A stretch of 64,000 nucleotides of DNA from Enchytraeus crypticus (taxonomy: Eukaryota; Annelida; Clitellata; Enchytraeida; Enchytraeidae), in assembly GCA_905160935.1 (NCBI GenBank), contig CAJHZI010000505.1:207501-271500 (forward strand), in the 5' to 3' direction. Each line of letters opens with the position of its first letter. Positions within the stretch are counted from its first letter, which is position 1. Below, piece after piece: positions 49,839 through 61,848 of the stretch. Under the pieces are notes generated by a model. The model was not told the DNA's origin. It saw nothing but the letters and a program-made list of their open reading frames with translations, and searched no databases. A program made the translations under genes and the position numbers.

Positions 49839-50332
49839 ATATAATCCTAGGGGAAAATATTTCATGGTGAGGTGGGTCCCCTCTTGCCATCCTTAGCTCC
49901 TATATATCGATCGTATCAATGATAATATCGGGAAACACTTTATCATTGAAAGGTTGTTTGAGGTTTGTGTATACAGATTAAAATATCTAGGAGCGTATTA
50001 CTTTTATTATGATTACTTATAATTACCATATTAAAACGATTTACAGTACGGCACTTGTCGCTCGACTATTGTATTAAGTTTTTATTTTTAAAATTATACG
50101 AATATATTTACGCTCTTTTTATTCAAAGGGTCTTAATACAGAAACCGAAATATCGAAAGTAGAAACTGAACTTATAATACAAGCTCTACTAAAGATATTA
50201 TTTTTCTTGAAACGCTATTGTGAAATGGAATTATATGAGCTTTAAGAAGTGATTTTTGACACATATAAGCTACGGCTTCTTAGCTAAATTATAGATTTTT
50301 GTGCATAAATTGATGACTTGTAATGTTTGCAG

Positions 50333-50552
50333 AAGATGCACGTTTACAAGAAAACTCTTCAAGCCCTCATTTATCCAATATCTAGCACGACGCCCCACAA
50401 TTTTGTGGTGTGGTCCGCCTCCTCCCCCACGTACTGTTTCGAGTGCGAGGGGTTGCTGTGGGGCCTCGCCCGGCAGGGGGTGAGATGTACCGAGTGTGGA
50501 GTCAAGACTCACGAAAAATGTAAAGATTTGCTCAACGCCGATTGCCTTCAGC
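50333..50552 (+). CDS. unc-13: unc-13 exon 6: C1 domain
   Basis: 220 nt, phase 0 in and 1 out (CAGC|GTAAGT). It encodes [20 protein letters not shown] followed by the whole C1 zinc finger. The signature H-X12-C-X2-C-X13-C-X2-C-X4-H-X2-C-X7-C is complete: H741, C754, C757, C771, C774, H779, C782 and C790 in this model. C1 domains of Munc13 bind diacylglycerol and phorbol esters and recruit the protein to the plasma membrane. The acceptor is a tandem CAGAAG, so loss of the first Lys is possible by splicing 3 nt later. Confidence 0.98.
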
Positions 50553-50732
50553 GTAAGTTTGTTAGACTTTCCATTTTGTTATTGTTAATGAAATTTCAAT
50601 TGATGTGTAAATTTATTTAATTCATTTAACTGTGTGATGGGATCTCGCAATTGATCAAAGTTTAAGATGAAAACAGTCAGAGGTGCTCTTTAGGAAGTAA
50701 TATGTAATATTGAAGTAATATAGAATGTCTTA

Positions 50733-50945
50733 ATAGCGTAGGGATAACGTCATGAAGTTTTAAATGACAGATCCTGAGGTGAATTGAACCCTCGTGGTTT
50801 CGAATCCCAACCGCGCTGATCTGAGAGTAAAATCTCGGACATTCACGGGACTGAATGCACGGAAAATGGAATAAATTGCGTAACGGTTTAAACATGTGGT
50901 ATTAAAAAGTGACAGATATCAACATAGTTGATCATTTCACTATAA
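50733..50945 (+). repeat. Repeat family D copy (SINE-like)
   Basis: AGCGTAGGGATAACGTCATG, then a B-box-like GGTTTCGAATCCC, TTGCGTAACGGTTTAAACAT and a GATATCAACATAGTTGATCA end. It is the opposite orientation to the copies at 21972 and 44480. Confidence 0.65.
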
Positions 50946-51295
50946 ATCTTGTGTAGTTTTTAATATATATGTTTACACTAAGCTGAGAATAAAGTCTTGC
51001 AGCTCTATATCTTTAATGCTTGTTTCAACAACAACATTATCCTTAAATCAAAATTTAAAATTCGATTCCTTCCTTTCACAGCATTCTCACAGAGCTGTTT
51101 TCACATCTCACAAGGGCCTCTTCATCACGTATTCACAGGTGTTTAGAACTCATGTAGATGTAGCAGATATGTGAGGAGTTACTGTTATACTATTAGATAA
51201 TATTATACAAAATTATTATTTTTAAAAAAAGCGTAAATAGATATAGATATTTAGTCAAGATAGATAAGTCGCGATTAATTATCGACATCGCCTTT

Positions 51296-51430
51296 GGTTG
51301 GAGCCAGTGGCGATGTGGGTAAGATATTCGACCGCGGATCAGTATGTGCGGGGTTCATATCCTGGGCTCGCACGTCACTTACATCGAGTTTTGAGTGGGG
51401 AAACTGACGTTAACATTAGCTATACTTTTA
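51296..51430 (+). repeat. SINE family A copy (tRNA-derived)
   Basis: GGTTGGAGCCAGTGGCGATG, a mutated B box GGGTTCATATCC, and the GAAACTGACGTTAACATTAG end. Confidence 0.8.
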
Positions 51431-52504
51431 ATCCACAAGAACGATCAGAGTATCGTCATGGTCATCAGTAAGAGATCTGACTGATGACGATGATGAGCTC
51501 GGCCCACCATGAGATGGACTCTGCCCTGACATTTTTATATTATTTTGAATTTAATTTTGAATTTGAAAATAAAATTTTCTTCTTTTATCGATTTTATCAT
51601 TTTGAAATTTAAACAAATTCGTCATAAATTCGATAAACACCCTGTTAGTATCTGGACCAGCACTCTTGATATTATATCTTGGTACTAAAATATTGATCAA
51701 CTTCCTATAATTTATAGGAACAATAGAACCCTATTGTTTATCCGATTCATAATCAACCTGTTTTAAATTCTTTTTGCTCTTTTTCTAATTTCTCATGAAT
51801 TTCATTCACTCTCGAGTACTCTTTCTGCAATTTTTGTCTTCCTGGATATTAATTCTTCTGGCTCATTTTCTGAATCTCTCGAATGCTGTGTTGTCTAAAA
51901 TTATGCAGTTGAGCATTCTTGACTTTTGTGCACCTTACAACCAGTAGGTATCACTAAAATTCAGTTCATACGGGTTCATATGAACTCAGTGATGTACCAT
52001 TTTCTCTACGCAGAAACGAAAATGATACACGCAATTTTTCTTGTTTCTTTTCTTCTTTGAATTCACTAATTCACTAATTCCTTACCATTTTAAATCTTCA
52101 ACAATATTACTTTCGTTTCAATTCAAACTTAATCTTTTCTGAAATAAGTAAATAATTTAAAGTTTCCACTGTACATTACATATTTTAATCTTAATACTGA
52201 AGAAAATTACGCTATGTGTGACCCATTTCGATCTCCAAACTTTGTCACAAAAAAATCGTGTTAAAACAATAAATTCAAATAATTCAACTGGAAATTGTCC
52301 TATCTGGGACGTCCTTGATGTCTTATTCGTTGAATGAATCGAACGCTAAACCTAATTTCTGCGTTATATAATTAAATCATAAGCCTTTTAAATACTCTTT
52401 TATTCTCTTGCAAACCAGATCTGTTAGATTATGTTTAAATAAAAGCTCTAACCTGTCAATTAAGTGTTTTTGGATGTATAGTGCTAGCCTGACTTCACTA
52501 GCCT

Positions 52505-52676
52505 GCTAGTGAAGCCATACTTTTCCCAAGCTATAGGCTACATAAGGTATGATTAAAGTCTAGACTTTTTGAAGAGATTAACTTGTTGATCTTAGGAGTG
52601 CTCTTATGGAGCGAGAAAACAGACTTTGAGCATGAATATGTACGTTGAACCTGCCATTTTGCAGTTCACTGAGGAG
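52505..52676 (+). repeat. Family C short element, 5' truncated
   Basis: GAAGCCATACTTTTCCCAAG, CTATAGGCTACATAAGGTAT and GGAGTGCTCTTATGGAGCGA, with an altered hairpin CTGCC-ATTT-TGCAG. Confidence 0.75.
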
Positions 52677-53432
52677 GAGTGTTAGCCTATATATCTCAGT
52701 GACATTTCTCATTTGACATCTCTCATGTAATTCTATTCTTTCTGTTGCTCTGTTTCTAATGTGTGTCAGCGTGATGTACATGTATTGTCTATCATGCCTG
52801 AAATAAATCAACAAATTAAATAAATAAATGCGGCATATATTGTCTATTTTATTTCTAAACTGTTATTTGTACATCCTTTTTTGCTTCGTAAGATAATTTA
52901 TATATAAATCTCATAAAATATAGAACAGCATTTATTTCTTACGAGCATTTTCACTAATGTCGCATTATAGTGAAAAGCCTGGATTTTCTCCTGAATTCTG
53001 CAGCCAAGTGAACAGCATTGTAGCTCGTAAAGCAAAATGGGCGCAATAGGCTGCAACAAATCTGGATAGATTGTTATTCCCTGCTGAAAATATGGACCCT
53101 AGTTTTGTATGGGCGGATTCTTATTAGTTTTTGAAGGGAGGGGGTCGAATAATTCTAACCACATAAAAACAGTAACGGAAATAATTTTTCGGAAGCGTAT
53201 AAAATATGAGCCTCCTCTGCAAATATCTCAAGATAATTTTTGAATAGTACTCTTCACATGTGCAGCCCTCCCCCGCATCACCTCCTGGATTTTGTAACTG
53301 CTTCTGGATTTAGAGACGGACCATATTATCTGTCCCGGATCCGATAAGAGACGGGAATTAGTTCCACTTTGCCCTTTCCATGGCTGGTCGTAGCGCTAAA
53401 GTACCAAGAAGATTGGTATTGACGAATACAGC

Positions 53433-53630
53433 GTTATAGTGTGGCATCATGCAAGTTATAGTGTAGCATCCTGCATGTTATAGTGTAGCATCCTGCAAGT
53501 TATAGTGTAGCATCCTGCAAGTTATAGTGTAGCATCCTGCAAGTTATAGTGTAGCATCCTGCAAGTTATAGTGTAGCATCCTGCAAGTTATAGTGTAGCA
53601 TCCTGCAAGTTATAGTGTAGCATAATGCAA
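53433..53630. repeat. 22-bp minisatellite
   Basis: About nine near-identical units of GTTATAGTGTAGCATCCTGCAA, step 22 bp. The first and last units are variant (GTGGCATCATG, GTAGCATAATG), and the centre is highly homogeneous. Confidence 0.95.
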
Positions 53631-53865
53631 CCGATGAAAACTTGCATATTTGGCAAGACATGTACAATGTAATGTTTTCGTGTTTTATAAGTTGTCTAAA
53701 TTAAGAACACAAAAATACATGTAAGAAAAAGTAAAAAAGAACTACATGCATAAATCTCCACTTGCTGCCAACGGTAGTTGTGTCAAATTATTAAAAATTA
53801 ATCGTTTGTGTTTAAATCACTCTCAATTTTTATTTATTAATAGTTTGGTTAGTATATAGTATATA

Positions 53866-53983
53866 GTGCTTTTATGGAGCGAGAAAGCAGACTTTGAGTT
53901 TGAATATGTACCTTGAACCTGCCACTTGGCAGTGCACTTTAGAGAGAGAGAGAGAGAGAGAGGGAGCGGGAGAGAGAGAGAGA
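53866..53983 (+). repeat. Family C 3' end with (GA)n tail
   Basis: GTGCTTTTATGGAGCGAGAA, then CCTTGAACCTGCCACTTGGC and AGTGCACTTTAGAGAG leading into a (GA)n tract. The 5' half is missing, as expected of an incomplete reverse transcript. Confidence 0.75.
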
Positions 53984-54437
53984 ATAATTTGGCTGTTTAG
54001 GTAACATCGAGTATAAATATTAGTAGTCCTTGAACAACGCTATTTAGTGGTTATCACGATTCATTTAACTTTTATTTAGGCGCCAACTCTACGCAGAATA
54101 CTTGCCGTGACTGTGACTTGTATAGGTAGATAGGGAAGACTCGTATGTAAAGCAGATTCCTAACCATCGAGTGTTTAGTTCTACTTTATTGATATCTCCC
54201 TTCGATTACAGTGACCGTGCTGTGATTCAGTTTTGTAACTTCTGACATTTGTCCGCCTGCGTCAACAGCATAATGAGAAATGTCTGCAGGCCTAAGCCGA
54301 CCGCCTTCCTACGCATCTGTTGCCTGGTGAAATTCCGCACTAAGCCGATCCTTATCTAAGCGTTGTCGCAAAGCAGTGATAATTGTCTTTAATCCGATGG
54401 AAAAGTCGCCGGTACCATTGAGATTAAATGTGATACG

Positions 54438-54494
54438 TTTCTATAGATATCATTAAAAGTGATAGATATCGACAAAGTTGATCATTTCACTGTA
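54438..54494 (+). repeat. Partial repeat family D
   Basis: TTAAAAGTGATAGATATCGA then CAAAGTTGATCATTTCACTG matches the 3' end of the copy at 50733-50945 only. Confidence 0.6.
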
Positions 54495-54570
54495 ATGCGT
54501 GTTTATTTTTCCAACATTGATTGATATATTTATTGATTCTTAAGTAAGGTATTGATTGATTTGTACTCAG

Positions 54571-54691
54571 GCGCTGCGGAGAAGAGCTCCAAGCACGGAA
54601 CAGACGATAAAACAAATAACATCATCATGGCCATGAAAGATCGAATGAAGATTCGAGAACACAACAAACCCGAAATATTTGATCTGATAAT
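54571..54691 (+). CDS. unc-13: unc-13 exon 7: C1-C2B linker
   Basis: 121 nt, phase 1 in (TTGTACTCAG) and 2 out (AAT|GTAAGT). It encodes [20 protein letters not shown] and [20 protein letters not shown], the conserved helical linker between C1 and C2B (residues 793-832). The KDRMKIRE...KPEIF block is diagnostic of UNC-13/Munc13. Confidence 0.97.
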
Positions 54692-56393
54692 GTAAGTGCA
54701 GTCTTAGTTAATTCATAAGAAAGTGTTATTTATTTATGATCATTTAATTTAATTAATTTTGTGATTGAATTTTTACAAATGATTATATAATAGGCCTACA
54801 GCAATGAATCGGTCACTTTCTGTGATACTATTAAAGTAATGGCTTATTTGTAAGATACAACAATTCAAAAATTACATAATCACTAATCTCCACGATAGTA
54901 TTGAAATCCGTAGGTCACTTGACATTAAAATGATGCAGTTGAAACCAAAAAATATTCTGTTGCTATTTTCCTACCGTCACAAATCGTGGACAGGTTATCT
55001 AAAGTTTTCATTTGTCTAAGATCGGTATTAATTTCTCCTCATTTATTATCTGACAGCTCACTCAACTCGTCCTGACATTCCAATGAGAAGAATTGATTAA
55101 TATTTGGCCGTACGCCGTGAAATTCGATTATTCCCCGAAGATATCTTAGTTTGTGTATAGTGCGACTGTTCGGCTTTTTGATTTATCTATGTATCCCTAT
55201 TTGTCTATTTCAATTCTTGCTCTTTCCAGTCCTTCTGCGCCCAGCTTTCCCATCACTTTCCCGTCCACCTATTCACCTCCAATTCATTGCTCACCGTCAT
55301 TCATTTTCAGATTGCTTGCTTAAAATTTTCGTTCACTTTTACTTTCGTTGTTACCGTTTTACTCTTACTTCTTTTCATTCTTTTAAGTTTTATACTGATT
55401 TCGAGGATGTTGCAATTTGTACTTTAGTTTTAATCATCAGTATCTGAAATACATGTAGCTCTAAGACGAAATTACGACACTGCTGGTCCAATTGGAGCTA
55501 TAGCACTATCATTGTGTAGTATAATTAGTCTGAATTGATACTGGAAACTGAAACGAATCTAAATATATTTAACGGATAAAAGGTTTGCAGATGATAGGTT
55601 CATTAAGGTTGCATGCACTGTTGAGTTGATGGTTATATTGTCTGGGTGTGATCCTGGGATACAGACCTGTGTTAATTGCCTTATAACTCGTCGAAATGTC
55701 TCTTATTCCAAAGTAAATAGTGTCTGAATTTTTTTATTTAGGCTCATTATATTTCTCCATCACATTAGGAAGCAACTAGAATTTCTTTATCAACATCTAC
55801 AGTAGCTATTAATCTAGCAAACGAAGCTTTATGCAATAATCGAGAGGAAATTGACGGTAAATAGTGCAATGTTGTTTCTTTGCAGATAAATTGCTTACTG
55901 AATATTGGCCATTACCATTCTCTTTCTGCTATAATATTCTCGTATTCTGGATACGTGATATTTCATTACGATACGGTCTCGCTGTTTATTGCCTTAAAAA
56001 TGTCATATACAATCTTTATTGCTTCAGTATTCTTTTATAGGGTTTGTTGCTCTACATTTCAACCACATGATCATATTCAGTGTAGGACCCTGTCTGAAAT
56101 TATCTCTACCGTTACTAAGTGAAGATTTTAGCTATTCTTTGTAAGCTTTTTAAATGATAATTTATGTATCGACTCTGCTCTCCATGCTCGAGATGGTGTT
56201 GTCCTTCAAAACAGTGGAAGTCTAATAGTATCGGACCCAACTAAGAAAGTTTTACCAGCAACTAAAAGAGTTGGTGTTGTTAAAAGTGTTGATTTTGTTA
56301 AAAGTGTTGATGTTGTTAGGAGAGTTGATGCTGTTTAAAGTGTTGATGTTGCTAAAAGAGTTGGTGTTACTAAAGCTACTCTTATTTTTTCAG
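54692..56393 (+). other. unc-13: unc-13 intron 7
   Basis: Mostly unique AT-rich DNA. It ends in a GU-rich 18-bp repeat array immediately before the acceptor. Confidence 0.8.
56261..56373 (+). repeat. 18-bp tandem repeat beside a splice acceptor
   Basis: About six imperfect units of the type GTTAAAAGTGTTGATGTT. They end only about 20 nt before the AG of exon 8, leaving room for just the CTTATTTTTTCAG tract. In RNA this is a GU- and A-rich array. Confidence 0.8.
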
Positions 56394-56500
56394 GAGTGTG
56401 TTCGGGATGGATAAGAAGTTACATAGCGGACACATGAAGGCCGTCAAGCAATCAGTCTTGGACGGGACGTCGAAATGGTCGGCTAAGTTGGCTATTACTG
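56394..56500 (+). CDS. unc-13: unc-13 exon 8: start of C2B
   Basis: 107 nt, phase 2 in (TTTTTTCAG) and 1 out (ACTG|GTATGT). It encodes [20 protein letters not shown], then [15 protein letters not shown], the end of the linker and the first C2B strand (residues 833-868). The [14 protein letters not shown] block is strongly conserved in the family. Confidence 0.97.
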
Positions 56501-57312
56501 GTATGTGTTATTTGCGTTACCTAATTGTGTGCTAATAATGGTGATGGCATAATTTCTGTCTTAAAAATATGCTTTAAAATACTTTTTAGCTCTTTCCGTC
56601 GAAGTCGCATCGTGAGTCAAATTTACTAGTTATCGGATTACTTATTAAATGTTTGCTTAATTTGATCATTCTATAGCGAGAAGTATTTTCTTATATACAT
56701 CTGATAGGATTTAATTAGTTAAACAATGCACTTTCACAATTAAAATTATTATATTCAATAATATTCTCAAATAAAACGATCTTACACAAATTTATTATAA
56801 AAGAGTTTCAGAAGTGATAATAGATATATTAACAAAGCATAACTGTGATTTACAGGGTTAAAAATGGCTACTTGCCTGGTGTAGCATCACATTAGCAATT
56901 GCATTTTTATAGTGTTTTTTGCAAAATCTGGTAAAGCTGTCATCGATCACAAATGTAGGATAAAACGGTATCTATCTAGTATCCTTATTTCTAAATCATG
57001 CATCACCATGTGTTTCGTTTTATTGACCGCGGAACCATACGTGTATTTCTTATCTATAACACACGCTTTTTTGTATTTTTAGCCTAACTATGGTTGTTTG
57101 GAATGAATCGGTTTATATCAATTTATTTTGCTTGGATGACCTTAAGATCTGCTTTGATAAAGGAACTTCAATTAAAGTTTTTGCCTTTGTTATTTTTTAA
57201 ACGCTTTATATATGTGGTTTATTTACTACGATTTTTTACGTAAGATTATTATTAATAAATGTATTTTTTGTAAGATAAATTAAATATCTAATACACTGAA
57301 CGTTCATTTCAG
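56501..57312 (+). other. unc-13: unc-13 intron 8
   Basis: About 810 bp of AT-rich sequence with no repeat or exon recognised. Confidence 0.8.
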
Positions 57313-57454
57313 TGATCTGCGCACAAGGTTTAATTGGGAAGGACAAGACGGGAACCAGCGATCCCTACGTCACCGTGCAAGTGGGTAAAACTAAGAAACG
57401 CACCAAAACAGTTCCGCAAGATCTCAACCCTGTCTGGAATGAGAAATTTTATTT
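57313..57454 (+). CDS. unc-13: unc-13 exon 9: C2B, first Ca2+-binding loop
   Basis: 142 nt, phase 1 in (CATTTCAG) and 2 out (TTT|GTATGT). It encodes [36 protein letters not shown] and [12 protein letters not shown]. The DKTGTSD motif supplies the loop-1 Asp pair (D879 and D885 here), equivalent to D705 and D711 of rat Munc13-1, with the intervening Lys next to the first Asp also present. The domain should therefore bind Ca2+. Confidence 0.98.
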
Positions 57455-58227
57455 GTATGTTTTACCAACAATAATCTCGCTTAACATTTAATAATACTGC
57501 ACATAATCGTTGTTAAAATTCAATGTAAGAACAAATGGCACTTTGTAGCTTTAGTCCAACCCAAAGAGCATTAAATACATCGATTAGTATAAATGGTCTA
57601 ATTCTTTCTATAACGTCCGGAAATAACAAGGGTTATCAGCGATTAAAACTTTTAAAACTGCTAAACTTTTAAAACTTTTAAAGCAATTTGAAGCTTAATT
57701 AGCAGTTGAAGAAGCCATACGTAGGCCTCTACATGTCGTTTCAGATGCCTTCTCAAACTCTTACAATTAGATTGAAGTTGATATTTCACACAGATTTCAG
57801 TTGCTCTTGGAATTTAAAATCTTTGAATTTTATTCGATGTAAATTGAATTCAACTAAATTGAGAGGGTAAAAGCAGCGTGATATTATTTGACTAACGTGT
57901 TTGATCCATTTAATTGTAATTGAGCGAGATAGAAGTTCCATAGTAAAATTATATAACTTGGACTTTCTATTGTCGTAAGCACATATGTCGATTATCTTCA
58001 GTTTACTGAAATCTGACTAGTAAACTGGGTAGTCTGAATTATTAAAAAGTTTAAATTTGTAGTCAACATCAAGGAACATAAATAGAGACTGCCACAATTT
58101 GAGAAAACTTAATTATAGAACATCAAGTATTAAATAAAGCTAAATAATTGGAACTAAACTGATAAGTATCAATTCGTGTTAGCTACTTTGCTTTCAGTGT
58201 AATTTTTTCATTTTTTGTGTTTTGCAG
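57455..58227 (+). other. unc-13: unc-13 intron 9
   Basis: About 770 bp of AT-rich sequence; nothing recognised. Confidence 0.8.
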
Positions 58228-58269
58228 CGAATGCCACAATTCATCAGACAGAATAAAAGTTAGAGTTTG
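58228..58269 (+). CDS. unc-13: unc-13 exon 10: C2B core strand
   Basis: 42 nt, phase 2 to 2, between TTTTGCAG and TTG|GTAAGT. It encodes ECHNSSDRIKVRV with a split Phe and Trp codon at the ends, the strand leading into the third Ca2+-binding loop. It is the last common exon before the alternative pair; both alternatives complete the same Trp codon. Confidence 0.97.
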
Positions 58270-59449
58270 GTAAGTAAAACATATTGGTAATTTATAAAAA
58301 ATATTTATAATAATTATTATATACTTAAAATGTTTATGATATATTTGTGTATCTATGAATTTAATATGATCATATTTAACGCACCTTTGTGTAGTATATA
58401 TTGTAGTTATACTATATACATTGGTATACATTGGTATACAGTATATTTCTAACTTTATTTAACATCAGAGAGTTGACTTATTAATTGATAAATTTGTGAC
58501 GTGGAAGAAGGTGAATGTTTGTTCTGATATGCAATCTAATGAAATTGGTTTATATGGTCCTCGAATGACCTATAACGCCTGACGTAGTCCTCAAGCCGCT
58601 GAAGGTGCTGCAGAATGCTGCTGTCTATAGGAATGAACTACCTGTATTATAATAAACAACAAAAATATTCTAAAATATTATAGAAGAAATATAGCTACAT
58701 GTGTAAATATGAGGTTAACTTGCGTTCTCCCTGCCACTGCTAATGCATTTAATTGTATTTAATCTATTTATCACAACATACAGAATAAGAATTTAGACAC
58801 AGACGCAGGGTACATTATAAAATAACATGCATGTGTGAAGCGGTAATAGAGGATAAAGATTAGAGTTTAAATATTCAGCCATTACTTTAACATAAATTAA
58901 CCAATAATGATTAATATTTGCTAGTGTTGGGAAAGTAATTAAGTATAAAAATTGTAGCATTCTAATATGCCCTATTCTTACCTACTGTACTCTGAGCAAT
59001 ATAAGTATTATTCGAATGTAGGAGAATCACCTATAATATGTTCAAAAATGTAATATGCAGATGTAGGATGAAAAATGTCTGTAAGAAATGATTAAATAGT
59101 ATTGATTTATTCTACATGTAGTAATTCACTGAAGTATATAGTCTACTTGAATAAATGGATTCAAATCATTTGTGCACTTAATTTTTCTTTCTTACACTAT
59201 TAAACAGTATTGCACAATATGGCAGATATTTGTTGCTAATAATACTGATTTGTTTTAGAAGTGTTTATATTTTGACTCTTTATATATTGTTACATAGTGC
59301 ATTATTTTCAAATTATGTTGTATTCAGTTCCTAAACTGCAATTGTTTTGTACTTTAAATATAAACGTGGGCATATTTTGCTCTATAGCAATATTGAAATG
59401 TATGAAATACTTATTGATTCTAACCCTAACGCAACGCATCGATAAACAG
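58270..59449 (+). other. unc-13: unc-13 intron 10
   Basis: About 1.2 kb of AT-rich DNA with no recognised repeat. It ends at a weak acceptor (GCATCGATAAACAG) lacking a pyrimidine tract. Confidence 0.8.
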
Positions 59450-59577
59450 GGACGAGGATTATAATGTTGTATCGAGAGTTAAGGAATTCATGCTCACAGA
59501 GTCGAATGATTTCCTGGGACAAAAAATTATTAACATACTAACATTAAGTGGCGAAACTGATTTATGGTTCAATCTGG
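59450..59577 (+). CDS. unc-13: unc-13 alternative exon 11a: divergent C2B loop-3 segment
   Basis: 128 nt, phase 2 in and 1 out (CTGG|GTACGT). It encodes 42 residues: DEDYNVVSRVKEFM, LTESNDFLGQKIINIL and TLSGETDLWFNL. The loop-3 Asp residues at D931, D933 and D950 (before FLG) are kept, so Ca2+ ligands appear intact. Residues 4-16 differ at every position from exon 11b: only two basic residues remain (five in 11b) and the following strand is more hydrophobic. The reading frame is fully open, and the strand residues follow C2 constraints, which argues against a dead duplicate. The exon is AT-rich and its acceptor is weak, which suggests regulated inclusion. Confidence 0.85.
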
Positions 59578-61848
59578 GTACGTAATTAGAGAAAGGATTA
59601 GCTTTACGGTTTAGGCAATAGATTAAGAAAAGTATTTCATCATTTGAAATAGATTCTGTGTATTTGAGAGGAGTCAAGCTTTAGAATTAGATATCTATAT
59701 ATAGAGGCGCCAAGCTTTGGAGTTTGGATTGAGGATAGAACTGTTTAAATGGTTGATATTATTAGGAACATTGGAATAGAGTCTATTTGGTTTATGTGCT
59801 GATGTGATTAAGAGGCTCATACAGTTATGTACTTTATTGTCTTGAAGAATTGATATGCTTCTTAATTCAAGCAGAAAGCTATTTTAAACTTCAGGTTTGG
59901 ATTGCTACTAGCTTTTCGCAAAAGCTTAAAAATGAGTTTAATTCTCTAGAACTTATATTGCTTGCTCTCAGCAGACATAATAATTGCTTTTATCAGTAAA
60001 ATTGTGTTCACAATAAAATAATAGCTAACTAATTAAATAGATCATAAAACTCTAAGATATATTAATCCCAAAATTCAAAATTCCGGATTTCAGTTGAATA
60101 AATGGCAATAATGAAAGTATATAATCTTTTAGTTGTCTAGACATAAGATTTAATTTCAAAAACCCTTTGAAGTAGAGCGGCTGTTCAGCCCCTCGAAATG
60201 AATTCATTAATGGACTAGATTAGAAATGTAATCGCCACCTATTATTCCGTAGACCAGTATACCAAGCTATCTTTACAATTTGCACTGTAAATGTTCGTAG
60301 AATTAAATTAGCTTCTAGATAGAGTGCAACTATTAAAGTTATATCTAGCTAATCTTAGCAACGGATTCTGGCCTAGAATGTTCTATTAGAAAGCCTGAGT
60401 AACGGTAGTGGCTTAGATTTTTTCATTAGAGAACATGGATCAAGACAGTGACCAGAGACTTCCAATAAATGTTACGTAATAAAAATTATTAAATTATTAT
60501 TATAATTACTGGCATTTAATTTGTCACTTGAAAACCTGTGGCTGTTTGTATTTGGTTCTTAACTTTCAAACAATTTTATCATTTCAAGCGAAATTAGTTT
60601 AAAAAGCATTCCAATCATATGATATCAGTTTGATGGTGAAGTGATCAAATGACATATCGGTGAGATGACAACGATCTAATAATATCAATATCTACTGCAA
60701 CCTAGACTTAAAATATTAGCAAACGCAAATAGACGTATATGCATTAGTTAGCTAAGATTGATTGATTTATCCAGTAAGCCATTCATTGCGTAGCTGCTAT
60801 TACAGCAAGAATGTACATTATCCCTTTTAAGTTTACCTGATTATCACTACTTAATCATGAATAGTTCCTCTGTATTTTGTTTATGAAAATTTGGTGATGG
60901 AACTTTCATTTAAAAGTAAGCCTATATGCTATAATATTTGTTTTAGGTAAAGCCTTATGGCATAGTATTACATTGCATTTATTAGTAGGCATGTCATAGT
61001 TTGTACCTACAATTATTGTGAAAGTATTTGATCCGCGCTGTTTTAATGCCTAAGTGTTTAATGAGCTTATTAAGTTATTACATGGCTTCATGGTGCAAGT
61101 GGACAATTTAGATGTAACTATGCTAATTTTATGTCAATAACTGAAATTACAATTCTGTTAGAAATTTGGATTCCCTTTAAAAATTCCAAACAGAACATTG
61201 CTATTACTTGCCCTCAAGTGAACTTGATTTTATCTCGAAGTATTGAGCGTTAAGGTGTTACCGATTCTTTTACAAAATTGTTGACGGTCTCTAGACAAAG
61301 ACTATGCAATTCCTCCATCTAGCGTGGAAGAATAACGAAATGAAAGCTGTCATGTTGGGGTATAGATTGGTACACATAACATTTCAAATCGTTGTAAACC
61401 ATGCATATATTTTGCAACACGCAGTGTAAAACGTATGCGATGAATGAATAACTCTGAAACTTATTTCAGTATTGAAATTGGTCAAGGCATTCTGGATTTA
61501 AGGCAAACACTGCTGTAGCAGATTAGGATTGAGTTGGTACTCCTCATGAGTAGTATCCTAGTGGGTACTCCTCATGAGTAGTATCCTAGTTGGTACTCCT
61601 CATGAGTAGTATCCTAGTGGGTACTCCTCATGAGTAGTATCCTAGTGGGTACTCCTCATGAGTAGTATCCTAGTGGGTACTCCTCATGAGTAGTATCCTA
61701 GTGGGTACTCCTAATGAGTAGTATCCTAACAATGAGTAAACGACCAATCGATTCGTCGATTACAATCGGCTGTTAGACACATATTACATGAACGATCTGT
61801 AGACGGTCGTATTGATCTATGAAGAATTGAACTCGTGATGTTCTGCAG
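59578..61848 (+). other. unc-13: unc-13 intron between the alternative exons
   Basis: About 2.3 kb, too long for steric exclusion of double splicing. It is AT-rich with no transposon recognised, and carries the 28-bp palindromic array near its 3' end. Confidence 0.8.
61536..61728. repeat. 28-bp palindromic minisatellite between alternative exons
   Basis: Seven near-identical units GGTACTCCTCATGAGTAGTA-TCCTAGTG start at 61536, 61564, 61592 and so on. Each has the 8-bp palindrome CTCATGAG, extended by TACT and AGTA arms across one mismatch, so every unit can fold into a short hairpin. The array ends about 120 nt before exon 11b. Confidence 0.93.

Larger units (their letters stand above)
48423..50332 (+). 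other. unc-13: unc-13 intron 5
   Basis: Holds a SINE A copy at 48750, a diverged family C copy at 49240 with a (GA)n tract, and a minus-strand family C copy at 49620. Confidence 0.8.
50553..54570 (+). other. unc-13: unc-13 intron 6
   Basis: Contains family D at 50733, SINE A at 51296, family C at 52505 and 53866, the 22-bp minisatellite at 53433 and a partial family D at 54438. No exon is recognised. Confidence 0.8.

Noticed and set aside
53433..53630. CRISPR array
   Set aside because: The repeats are directly adjacent with no spacers, and the genome is eukaryotic.
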